Positions 27,239 through 34,827 of a stretch of DNA of 64,000 bases are shown here, in pieces (position 1 is the stretch's first letter; the number at the start of each line of letters is the position of its first letter). The stretch is taken from assembly GCA_964551445.1 (NCBI GenBank), contig CAZKCG010000015.1, positions 1 to 64,000 on the forward strand, given 5' to 3'. The notes under the pieces were generated by a model. That model made no database searches, was not told the DNA's origin, and was given only the letters and a program-made list of their open reading frames with translations. The DNA comes from DAOPXV01 sp964551445 (GTDB lineage Bacteria > Muiribacteriota > UBA9980). The position numbers and the translations under genes are program-made.

Positions 27239-27267
27239 AATTTACTACAAAAGTCTCAAAAAGTCAA
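27239..27267 (-). promoter_or_regulatory. Promoter of the AAA+/radical SAM/FHA/kinase operon
   Basis: On the minus strand TTGACT (27267-27262) and TAAATT (27244-27239) are 17 bp apart. Transcription near 27232 gives a leader of about 37 nt with AAGGAGAAT before the ATG at 27195. Confidence 0.6.
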
Positions 27268-27473
27268 TCATTTAGACTATAAATGACACGCGCCGCGGAA
27301 AAAGTTACGCTTCTTCTTTTGCGGTCGAAGTTTCATTGTTTTTCAACCTTTCAAAGGGTCCCCCCGGCCCCCGGCGGTTAATTGATTGTTGCAAAGGACG
27401 CTGGCGCCGCGTCAGCCGTCGCGGCTGTTTCAAAGATCATCTTTTGAGATAGCCTGTCTGTTTTGAGCGCGAT

Positions 27474-27513
27474 AAAAAAATCGGGAGACGAACATTCGCG
27501 CTCCCGATTTTTT
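27474..27513 (-). terminator. Bidirectional terminator after the lysozyme-like gene
   Basis: TCGGGAG (27481-27487) pairs with CTCCCGA (27501-27507), extended by an A-run and a T-run on either side. It can terminate the minus-strand gene ending at 27542 and isolates the operon that begins at 27267. Confidence 0.8.
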
Positions 27514-27541
27514 ATACATTTGGAAATTATTTCGTTTTATA

Positions 27542-28897
27542 TTATCTTGTGCCGAAATATTTGAGGTAAATTCCCCTGAAAAGCTGTCCGCCGTGCTTGT
27601 GAGGAGTGTACATGTAGTTGGCGTAAGTTGCCGCGTTTTTTACGTTTATGGTCTCGCCGTCTATCTTCATGGGCACGCTTCCATTTTGAGCGAGTTTTGC
27701 CATGCCGCGGTTGTACTGGTTACGCATCGTCTGAGTGCCGTAGTTGATCTGGTTTTCAAGGCCCTTATATTTCGAGTTCCAGTTTCCCGAGTCGTAAGCG
27801 CCGCAGCCGGTCGCCCAGTCGAGCTGTTTCTGCGTCGGGTTCTTGACCGTGATAAGGCTCTGTTCCGTCTGAAGGCGAGACAATATGACTTTTGGTGAAA
27901 TTCCGTATTTTTGAGCCGCTTCGTATATCATGTCGGCGGGATATTTTCCGTTCTGGGGTTTCGCCAGGCACGAGCCCTGTTTTGAAAGGAACGACTGGAT
28001 CTCGTTTCTTGACATCGCGTTGGCGTTGACGTAAGCGCTGTCCGATATCAGATAGTCGTATCTGAGCGTTGTGGCCCATGAATTATCGTCGAGGTGCGAG
28101 TTGAAATCCGGGTTATTTGTGTTCGGATTGGTATTTGTATCATTGTTGTTTTGTTTTTTGAGCTCTTTGACATAGTTGGTGATCTGAACGACGAGGTTCA
28201 TGGAGTCGTCGGAATATGACTGCTGCTGAGCGTTTTTGAAGGTCTGGACGGCGAGGTTCATCGAGACGCTTAAAAATTCCTGCTGGGCCTTTTCGTAAAG
28301 CGCTATTTTTTCGCTGGTCGATCCGGCTTTTTTAGCCATTTCGAGGTAGCATCTGCCCTGCCAGTAAACGGCCTGGTAATAATATTTTCCGTCGAGAGCC
28401 GCCTGGCGCTCAGCCATTTCGTATAACGAAAGGGCGTCTTTATAATTTCCCGCGACGAAATTCATTTCACCGAGAGCGAAGTTATTGATCTCGGAAGGGA
28501 GTTTGTCTAAAAGTCCGCGGAGTTTTTCCATGAAAAAAATACTGATCTGTTTTATAATTCCAGGTTTTTTAGGCGCTTCATAAGCCGGGGCTTGAGTATC
28601 TGCGCCCTGAGCCGGTGTCTGCTGAGCGGGGGCCTGGAAAACCTGTTGATTCGTGTCGGCGCCGGTCAGTTTTATGTATTCGGCGGCGAGTTCCTGATAT
28701 TTTTGAAGCCACTGGCGGGCCTCGGCGGAGTCGGAACCCTTCTGGATGGAAGAGTCTACGAAATTTTTATAAGCCGTCTGTACCGACTGGTACAGTTTGA
28801 GGGCTTCATCGCCGGAGTCTGAGAAAGCCGCCCCTAAAAGGCCGAAAAACAGAAAAGCCGCGAGGCATATAACCAGGGTCGTTTTATTTTTATACAT
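27542..28897 (-). CDS. Secreted protein with C-terminal lysozyme-like domain
   Basis: A signal peptide (about 1-25) is followed by a helical N-terminal part, Gln/Pro-rich linkers, a TPR-like region (about 130-235) and an Asn-rich linker. The C-terminal region (about 285-451) contains SRNEIQSFLSKQG, AAQKYGISPKVILSRLQTEQSLI and WATGCGAYDSGNWNSKYKG, the pattern of a lysozyme-like domain in secreted Gram-positive proteins, with a candidate catalytic Glu in LQTEQS. Peptidoglycan cleavage is likely but not certain. ATG at 28897 is chosen because AGGTGA lies 5 nt upstream and the signal peptide begins there; a longer reading from 28963 has no site. Confidence 0.75.
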   Translation of the reverse strand: MYKNKTTLVICLAAFLFFGLLGAAFSDSGDEALKLYQSVQTAYKNFVDSSIQKGSDSAEARQWLQKYQELAAEYIKLTGADTNQQVFQAPAQQTPAQGADTQAPAYEAPKKPGIIKQISIFFMEKLRGLLDKLPSEINNFALGEMNFVAGNYKDALSLYEMAERQAALDGKYYYQAVYWQGRCYLEMAKKAGSTSEKIALYEKAQQEFLSVSMNLAVQTFKNAQQQSYSDDSMNLVVQITNYVKELKKQNNNDTNTNPNTNNPDFNSHLDDNSWATTLRYDYLISDSAYVNANAMSRNEIQSFLSKQGSCLAKPQNGKYPADMIYEAAQKYGISPKVILSRLQTEQSLITVKNPTQKQLDWATGCGAYDSGNWNSKYKGLENQINYGTQTMRNQYNRGMAKLAQNGSVPMKIDGETINVKNAATYANYMYTPHKHGGQLFRGIYLKYFGTR

Positions 28898-29020
28898 TAT
28901 ACTCACCTGCTCGATTATTTTAAACATTTTAATAATTATACAACATGAAACAGCGCTTGTCAAATTTTGCCGGTGATTTTTTCAATTTTTATTTGCCCCA
29001 ATTATTACGACAATTATTTC

Positions 29021-29049
29021 TTGAAAATATCATCGATTTGTTTTATAAT
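29021..29049 (+). promoter_or_regulatory. Promoter of the ABC exporter operon
   Basis: TTGAAA (29021-29026) and perfect TATAAT (29044-29049) are 17 bp apart; transcription should begin near 29056, about 50 nt before the first gene. Confidence 0.75.
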
Positions 29050-29102
29050 ATCCATAGCAGTAAACCGCTGCATTTATCAAAGTCCCGTAAAATGCTGAAA
29101 AA

Positions 29103-30143
29103 GTGATGACGACCATGAACGGCGAAAAAAACATGGCCATAGAGGCTAAAAATCTATACAAAAGCTTCGGAGAACCATTTTCCTTCAAGCGCATATTAAA
29201 GCTGCCGTGGGAACTCCTGCAGCGCCTTTTCGGCAATTACAAGAAAAAGAGCGTTTTGAAAGACCTCAGCTTTAAAGTTGAAAGAGGCTCCGTCGTAGGC
29301 TTTCTTGGCCCGAACGGCGCCGGCAAATCGACGAGCCTGAAGGTCATGCTCAATCTCATCAGAAAAGACGCGGGCGAGTGTCACATCCTCGGATTCAACA
29401 CCGAATACGATTATGACAAGGCCCTCAAATCGACCGGCGCTCTGGTCGAATTACCGGTTTTTTACGAATTCATGACCGGCTTCGACAATTTATTGATAAC
29501 CGCGAATATCTTTAAACACATAACGAAGGAAGCTATCGACGCGAGCCTTAGGCGCGTAGGACTTTTCGAACACAAAGAAAAAAAGGTCAGCCAGTATTCG
29601 ACCGGAATGCGCCAGAAACTCTACGTGGCGAAAATTTTACTCATGAAGCCGAAGGTCATCATACTCGACGAGCCGACATCCGGAATGGACCCCAAAGGCC
29701 AGGCGGAGATGCGAGACATCATAAAAAGCCTCGCCGGCGAGGGAGATACGACCGTTCTTGTATCGTCGCATCTGCTCTACGAAATTGAACAGGTCGCCGA
29801 TTTCGTGGTCATAATAAAGGACGGCGTCGTCGTCACATACGGCCGCGTGGCGGACCTTCTCGAAACCGAACACGAGATATACGACCTGGAGGTCGCGCCT
29901 GAAAAAGTTTCGGAATGCGGCGAACTTTTAAGTAAAATGGATTATATAGTAGGCGTCGAGAACACTCTGCGGGGCAATGTCGCCTATCTTTCGCTTAAAA
30001 TAAAAAAAGACTCGGCGTCGAGGGTCCCTAAAGATCTCGTCGCCAATAATATAGACATCTATAATTTCATGCGCCAGAAGCGCAGTCTCGAGGAGTTCTT
30101 TCTCGAGGTCACCAACGGCTCGGAGAGCGCCCCGGTTAAATAG
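29103..30143 (+). CDS. ABC-2-type transporter ATPase
   Basis: The protein is the ATPase of an ABC-2 exporter. It has Walker A GPNGAGKST, signature region SQYSTGMRQKL, Walker B VIILDEPTSGMDP and the H-loop SSHLLYE, with a C-terminal extension (about 260-346) beyond the ATPase core. Near the N-terminus an insertion (SFKRILKLPWELLQRLFGNY) separates the first strand from the rest. Start is uncertain: GTG 29103, ATG 29106, 29115 and 29133 are in frame and none has a good Shine-Dalgarno. The permease gene follows after 26 bp. The substrate is unknown. Confidence 0.9.
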   Translation: MMTTMNGEKNMAIEAKNLYKSFGEPFSFKRILKLPWELLQRLFGNYKKKSVLKDLSFKVERGSVVGFLGPNGAGKSTSLKVMLNLIRKDAGECHILGFNTEYDYDKALKSTGALVELPVFYEFMTGFDNLLITANIFKHITKEAIDASLRRVGLFEHKEKKVSQYSTGMRQKLYVAKILLMKPKVIILDEPTSGMDPKGQAEMRDIIKSLAGEGDTTVLVSSHLLYEIEQVADFVVIIKDGVVVTYGRVADLLETEHEIYDLEVAPEKVSECGELLSKMDYIVGVENTLRGNVAYLSLKIKKDSASRVPKDLVANNIDIYNFMRQKRSLEEFFLEVTNGSESAPVK

Positions 30144-30169
30144 GCACTTTTTATGGAGTTAAATAAAAA

Positions 30170-31033
30170 ATGTTCGACCTTGTAAGATACGAATTATTTA
30201 AAATGAAGCGCCTGAAAAAGGTTTATTTCTGCGCGTTCGCGATAAACTTTCTTCCGCTTCTGATCCTTTTCGTGCTTCTGGTGCTTTTTTTCAAGGGCAT
30301 GCTCTACGGCTGGGTCGGCATTTCACAGCAGATGTTCCATGAAGAATTCGGGACCGGAGTTATGGGATCCATTGTCGTCATGCTCAGCTTCTTTTCATGG
30401 GCGTCATGGTTCTTTCAGACGATAATCGCGGGGGAGCTCATATCGAAGGAATTCGAGAATAAATCAATTAAACTGATGCTTCTGATGCCGTTTCGCCGGC
30501 TGAGCATATATATGGCAAAGCTCGTTTCGACGATGCTCTTTTTCGTGTTCAATATGTTCGTCTACCTTTCGCTGACGGCGCTCATCGGCGTCGCGCTCGA
30601 CCGCATATTCGGCCTCAATTTATTCGAACTCATCGATTACCCGCTTCTGATAAAACTCTGCAACGCTTATTTCGTCGTGAACGTATCTTACATATCGATG
30701 GTCTTTCTCATATCTATTTTCGCGAAATCCTCCGAAACCACCATGGCCTTTTCTATCTTCGCGACCTTCGCGCTGAAGGCGGTCGATTCCGTCATTATGC
30801 TTTTCGGAAAGCTCAACATAATCCCGATCGAGCTGGCTAACTTTTTAAATAAATACGCGTACCTGAAATCGTGCGAGATAATAAATACCGAAAAACTTAT
30901 GGAGGTCATGAAATCCAACGATTATACGAAGCTTCCGATATCCTTTGACATGCTAGGCGTAAACATATTATATTCTATGCTCTTCCTGCTGATAGGCTAT
31001 CAGATATTCAAAAAGAAAGAGGAGAAAGGCTGA
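30170..31033 (+). CDS. ABC-2-type transporter permease
   Basis: The 287-residue protein has about six hydrophobic segments, with a cytoplasmic start MFDLVRYELFKMKRLKK and the LISKEFENKSIKLMLLMPFRR coupling-type region characteristic of ABC-2/NatB-like permeases. GGAGTT precedes the ATG. The stop overlaps the next start (TGATG at 31031-31035), indicating coupled translation with the TPR protein. Confidence 0.88.
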   Translation: MFDLVRYELFKMKRLKKVYFCAFAINFLPLLILFVLLVLFFKGMLYGWVGISQQMFHEEFGTGVMGSIVVMLSFFSWASWFFQTIIAGELISKEFENKSIKLMLLMPFRRLSIYMAKLVSTMLFFVFNMFVYLSLTALIGVALDRIFGLNLFELIDYPLLIKLCNAYFVVNVSYISMVFLISIFAKSSETTMAFSIFATFALKAVDSVIMLFGKLNIIPIELANFLNKYAYLKSCEIINTEKLMEVMKSNDYTKLPISFDMLGVNILYSMLFLLIGYQIFKKKEEKG

Positions 31034-31470
31034 TGAATTACATGAACATACGCGAATATTCTTTTCTTTTACAATATCCGTACAACGTATTCACGGCGGT
31101 TTTTTGCGCGCTGGTCCTATATTATGGAATGCGTTCGCTTCTTTTCGTCCTGAAATTCAACGAACTCGACAGGCGCATCGCCATGTATCCGAACCTCGCG
31201 GAGGTCCGCGTGCAGCTGGGCGAGCTTTTATATGACAACGGCCGTGTTGACCGCGCCATCTCTCTTTTTTTACAGGCGATAAACATACACCCCGACCTTC
31301 ATTACGCAAGGATAAAACTCTCCGAGATATATTTCGAGCGCGGCGAGAAAGACAAGGCCGTCCAGCAGCTCAAAGAACTTTTGAAGCGCACCAGCGACGA
31401 AAAATATAAATACTCGGTGCTCGCCGTGCTAAAAAAATGGGGCATCCCTAAAACTCTTATCGAAGGCTGA
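31033..31470 (+). CDS. Small membrane-anchored TPR protein of the ABC exporter operon
   Basis: The protein has one N-terminal membrane segment (about 17-37) followed by two to three tetratricopeptide repeats (VRVQLGELLYDNGRVDRAI, ARIKLSEIYFERGEKDKAV). Its ATG overlaps the permease stop. It probably acts as an accessory or scaffold at the transporter, inferred from the coupling. Confidence 0.75.
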   Translation: MNYMNIREYSFLLQYPYNVFTAVFCALVLYYGMRSLLFVLKFNELDRRIAMYPNLAEVRVQLGELLYDNGRVDRAISLFLQAINIHPDLHYARIKLSEIYFERGEKDKAVQQLKELLKRTSDEKYKYSVLAVLKKWGIPKTLIEG

Positions 31471-31520
31471 TCTTATGTTTTTTTCAGAGCTTAAATGTTT
31501 TATAAGGGGCCGCGCGTAAA

Positions 31521-32396
31521 ATGAAAATGCGCGATCTTAAAGTTTTTTTATTTGAAGGCATGTGCGTTGTCCTGCGGCCGTTATTCAAGTTTGCGGTTCT
31601 TCTTTTTTCAGCGGTTTTGTTTCTTTCCTTCACGCTCCTTCAAATTTCCATAGCGGCGGATGGCAGCGCTACGGTTTCAGTTGTTATAAAAACGGCGCGG
31701 GAGAATATTTCCGGAAATTATGAAGTGTTTTTAAATAAAGGAATGAACGCCGCCCGCGAAGGATCGTGGATGGACGCGTGCGCCCTGTTTCAAAAAGCGG
31801 TCGGGCGTCGCCAGAATTTCGCCGGATCCCACCTCGCCCTGGGAACGGCATTTCTCAAACTCGGCCGGGCGAAAGACGCCGCCGAAACTTTCGAACGGCT
31901 GGCGCTTTTAAAGATAACTTCCGGAGACGACACCGTATCGGATGAGCTGGAACAAAAGATATACTCGCGCTTCTTTGATGACGCGGTTGAAACCTGCCGC
32001 CAGACGGTCATCATCATACCGCAATCATTTGAGATGCAAAGCGCGCGCGCGAGCCTTGCGATATATAGCGGAAATTACGCCGAAGCGGTCGAATATTACA
32101 ATTTTCTTCTTAAAATAAAGCCTGATCATACCGATGCCCGTTACTATCTCGGCGTAGCGCATCACAAACTTGGAAATTACCGGGAATCCATCGCTGAATT
32201 GAAAAAATACGCGCTGACCGACGCCGAGAACGCTGAGGCGAGGATGTTTCTTGGATTAAATTTCGTCATGCTCCGCGAGATGGCGGCGGCGAAAGAAGAA
32301 TATAAGATATTGAACGCCCTGGATAAAGATAAGGGAAGCCTTTTAAAAGAACTTATCGATCTGCGAGAAAAAAAACCCTCAGGTATTGACAGGTAA
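31521..32396 (+). CDS. TPR protein with N-terminal membrane anchor
   Basis: A hydrophobic segment at about 20-45 may be a signal anchor or a signal peptide. The rest contains about five tetratricopeptide repeats (for example GSHLALGTAFLKLGRAKDA, ARYYLGVAHHKLGNYRESI), giving a protein-binding surface on the periplasmic side. The last codons overlap the -35 box of the next promoter. It is the last gene of the exporter operon by spacing; function not known. Confidence 0.75.
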   Translation: MKMRDLKVFLFEGMCVVLRPLFKFAVLLFSAVLFLSFTLLQISIAADGSATVSVVIKTARENISGNYEVFLNKGMNAAREGSWMDACALFQKAVGRRQNFAGSHLALGTAFLKLGRAKDAAETFERLALLKITSGDDTVSDELEQKIYSRFFDDAVETCRQTVIIIPQSFEMQSARASLAIYSGNYAEAVEYYNFLLKIKPDHTDARYYLGVAHHKLGNYRESIAELKKYALTDAENAEARMFLGLNFVMLREMAAAKEEYKILNALDKDKGSLLKELIDLREKKPSGIDR

Positions 32397-32415
32397 AACG
32401 CGTTTTTGCTATACT
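32386..32415 (+). promoter_or_regulatory. Promoter upstream of the 32688 gene
   Basis: Perfect TTGACA (32386-32391) and TATACT (32410-32415) are 18 bp apart. Transcription near 32422 would give a leader of about 266 nt before the ATG at 32688; I recognise no riboswitch or supported small gene in it. Confidence 0.7.
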
Positions 32416-32687
32416 CAACTTCGGTATACTGTAATATTTTGTCGTTTGCGTCTGAAACGGGCGCTTATGGTGCACGCTTTTTCGAACTTTCGGCTCCGCT
32501 TTTAATGAAAGATCTTCCATAATAACAGCCGCACTCTTTATTTGTACCACCTGACTTTGCACGCTACGCTCCCCGCCATTTATATTTATCCAAAAACAAC
32601 GCTCCGCAGCCGCGCTCATCAGATTTTGCGCCGCCGCGATTTCTTTCGCTCACGGAAGAGTGAAGCATAAAACACAGGAGGTAAAAT

Positions 32688-33656
32688 ATGTCATTTCAAG
32701 CACCGTCTTTTCCAGAACACAAAAACTTTTCGGGTGAACTTTTCAAAAAATACAGGATCACGATCACGCTAAGCGCCCTGCTGGTTTTTCTTACATTCAG
32801 CTTTTTATACGCCCTGCCGTCATTCTGCGAGGAAAACTCCGTTACGATCCCCGATGTTTCGGCTATAAAACCTTTTTCGGCCGAAGCAAATTATATGTCG
32901 CTGGAAGGTTTCGTCATGTATTACTGCAGAATAAATCACGGCCTTGATATTTCAAGAGGCGAAGCCAGAAAGCTTATCAAGGAAAGCCGCCGGGCCCGTA
33001 AAAACACGGGTGAAACATTAAGCGCCGCCGTCCGCGCGGAACACGAACAGGCGCCTCCCAAACACTCGCAGATCATCGTCGAGCGGGATGAAACTCCTTA
33101 CAACGACAAAGTGAGGGCGAAATATAAAGAATTCATCGAATACAAAAAAAATAAAAGCGAGATCAGGCTCGAGGCTAAAAAGGTCGTCATACTTCCTTTC
33201 AGAAATATCGTGGACGAACACACTCCGGCCGTAGAATACGTTTCTCATTATACGCAGAAATTTTTTCAGGCCAAAGGTTATGAAACCGTCGTTCTCACGG
33301 AAAAAGACGTCGACGTAAATTCTCTCGGGAAGGCCGCTCTCAATGAAATAGCGTCTAAACACGGTGCCGATCTGATAGTAACGGGCGACATAAACTATTT
33401 CAAGAGTTTCAAAAGATTTTCACTTGCCGGCGCACCGTTCGTAGTGACGAGCGTTCATAATCACGCGCGCGTTAGGCTTTCAACCCGAATTTATAAGGCC
33501 TCCGAACAGGCGGTAACATACGAGAAGACCGTCTCCGTTGGAAAAAAACATCAGTGGTTCGGCCTTATCAGCGGCGACGAGGGAACAGTATCGCACGCGG
33601 TTAATTCAAATATACAGAAGCTTTTCGGTGCTTTCGTGAAGAGAGAGAATAAATAA
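32688..33656 (+). CDS. Membrane-anchored protein with CsgG/TolB-N-like domain
   Basis: An N-terminal hydrophobic segment (about 24-45) anchors or exports the protein. The C-terminal half (about 165-320) begins KKVVILPFRNIVDE and includes GADLIVTGDINYF and LSTRIYKASEQAVTYEKT, the pattern of CsgG, TolB N-terminal and related periplasmic domains that make or bind envelope complexes. A strong AGGAGG lies 6 nt before the ATG. It is followed by the outer-membrane-type gene at 33774, so an envelope role is likely. Confidence 0.65.
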   Translation: MSFQAPSFPEHKNFSGELFKKYRITITLSALLVFLTFSFLYALPSFCEENSVTIPDVSAIKPFSAEANYMSLEGFVMYYCRINHGLDISRGEARKLIKESRRARKNTGETLSAAVRAEHEQAPPKHSQIIVERDETPYNDKVRAKYKEFIEYKKNKSEIRLEAKKVVILPFRNIVDEHTPAVEYVSHYTQKFFQAKGYETVVLTEKDVDVNSLGKAALNEIASKHGADLIVTGDINYFKSFKRFSLAGAPFVVTSVHNHARVRLSTRIYKASEQAVTYEKTVSVGKKHQWFGLISGDEGTVSHAVNSNIQKLFGAFVKRENK

Positions 33657-33698
33657 AAATTCACAGCCGTGAAATAATACTATATCTTAATAAAAAGT

Positions 33699-33772
33699 AA
33701 AATTCATCCGATAAGTTATGTTGCAATGATAATGCAATTTTTCATTTTAATATAATTTAAAGGATGAATTTT
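33699..33772 (+). promoter_or_regulatory. Inverted repeats and -10 box before the YjbH-like gene
   Basis: An 11-bp perfect inverted repeat (33699-33709 with 33762-33772) has its right arm over the ribosome-binding region of the next gene. Inside lie TATAAT (33751-33756) and a small inverted repeat TTGCA/TGCAA (33721-33725, 33733-33737). No good -35 at the usual spacing is visible, which would fit activator-dependent or alternative control. Confidence 0.45.
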
Positions 33773-33773
33773 T

Positions 33774-34550
33774 ATGAAAAGATCCACCCAAAGGTTTGTT
33801 AAACCGCTTTTATTCCTTATGATCTTTTTGGCCGCAGCCGCAGAAATGGCGTTTGTTTCGTCCGCTTTCGCGGATTCATCTATCGCCGGCCCTACGGGTT
33901 TATTTTTAACGCCGTCTCCGTCGGTATGTAAACCGGGGAAATTCGGCGGTTCCATATACTGGCAGGGCTATTCGCTTCAGCGCGAGAATTCCCAGAGCAA
34001 CAGCAATTTCATGGCTAACGGCATATACGGTATCTCAAAGGAACTCGAGGTCGGTTTCTCTAAAAAACTCGATACCATGCAGAGTTCTTATGATCCGGGC
34101 CTTTCGCTCAACCTGAAATATTTGTTTCCGGACGCCAAGGCGCTTAAGGTCGCGGCCGGCATGGTCGTCGAAACCGACAATAATTCATATAGTTCTGCAT
34201 ATATTGTAGCCGGCAAGGACGTGGCGTATTTCGGCCTCGGCACCAACTTCGGCGGTCACAGGGCGTATCCTTTGAATATGGCGCATTACGGCGCGTATAA
34301 TTTCACCGAGATGGCTCCGCAGAATTTCTACTTTTTAGCGGGCGCCAACTTCGATCTCAAGATCGCCCAGTTCACGGTGGAATATAACAGCGATATGTTC
34401 AGCGTAGGCTTCAGGGTCCCGACCCTGGAAGGATATAACGTCAACGTGGCTTACACGAGCGATTCAGACTATGACATCCTTCACAGATATACATACGGCG
34501 ATTCATACAAGCGCCAGCAAGTGACGCTCGGAGTCTCTGGAACGTTTTAA
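33774..34550 (+). CDS. YjbH-like outer-membrane beta-barrel protein
   Basis: A long signal peptide (about 1-33) is followed by AGPTGLFLTPSP, the motif that opens YjbH-type exopolysaccharide-associated and related barrels. The rest has alternating hydrophobic beta strands and ends VTLGVSGTF, with the terminal Phe used by the BAM machinery. The 258 residues would form a small barrel. The gene stands alone, closed by a terminator at 34607-34638. Function in export or adhesion is inferred only from the fold. Confidence 0.75.
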   Translation: MKRSTQRFVKPLLFLMIFLAAAAEMAFVSSAFADSSIAGPTGLFLTPSPSVCKPGKFGGSIYWQGYSLQRENSQSNSNFMANGIYGISKELEVGFSKKLDTMQSSYDPGLSLNLKYLFPDAKALKVAAGMVVETDNNSYSSAYIVAGKDVAYFGLGTNFGGHRAYPLNMAHYGAYNFTEMAPQNFYFLAGANFDLKIAQFTVEYNSDMFSVGFRVPTLEGYNVNVAYTSDSDYDILHRYTYGDSYKRQQVTLGVSGTF

Positions 34551-34606
34551 AAAACGGCAATGCTTTAACGGCTTTATACCAGGCAATAACTATTATAAAA
34601 AGAAAT

Positions 34607-34638
34607 AAAAACAGCCTCCGGTGATGGAGGCTGTTTTT
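34607..34638 (+). terminator. Terminator after the YjbH-like gene
   Basis: A perfect 13-bp stem (34607-34619 with 34626-34638) with a 6-nt loop has an A-run on the left and a T-run on the right, so it can act in both directions. Confidence 0.9.
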
Positions 34639-34648
34639 AGATAATAGT

Positions 34649-34814
34649 GAAAAGAGAAGAGAGAAGAGTTAATGTAGCTGCTTTCAGCAGACAATTTTGG
34701 GCCAGGTGGTCTCCTGGCCATTCCGGTTATTGTTGAAATGTCTAACCGGTCTGGATAACATTTTTAAAATTGATCGCCAGAGGCGCATCCACAACTATTC
34801 TCTATTTTCTCATC
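34649..34814. repeat. 166-bp element with imperfect inverted ends and three internal hairpins
   Basis: The ends 34649-34670 (purine-rich) and 34793-34814 (pyrimidine-rich) are inverted repeats matching at 17 of 22 positions. Inside lie perfect stems CTGCT/AGCAG (34678-34690), GGCCAGG/CCTGGCC (34700-34719) and CCGGTTA/TAACCGG (34723-34749). It has no coding potential and sits between two convergent genes, like a MITE-type or structured RNA element. Only one copy is in the window. Confidence 0.45.
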
Positions 34815-34827
34815 TCTATTCTCTGCG

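Larger units (their letters stand above)
27196..27541 (-). other. 346-bp intergenic region
   Basis: It holds the promoter of the AAA+/kinase operon (27239-27267) and the bidirectional hairpin at 27474-27513. Between them, about 27290-27460, I see a GC-mixed stretch with no supported gene, RNA or repeat. Confidence 0.6.

Noticed and set aside
32353..32619. 88-codon open frame on the minus strand in the long leader
   Set aside because: It overlaps the end of a TPR gene and a strong promoter, with no ribosome site.
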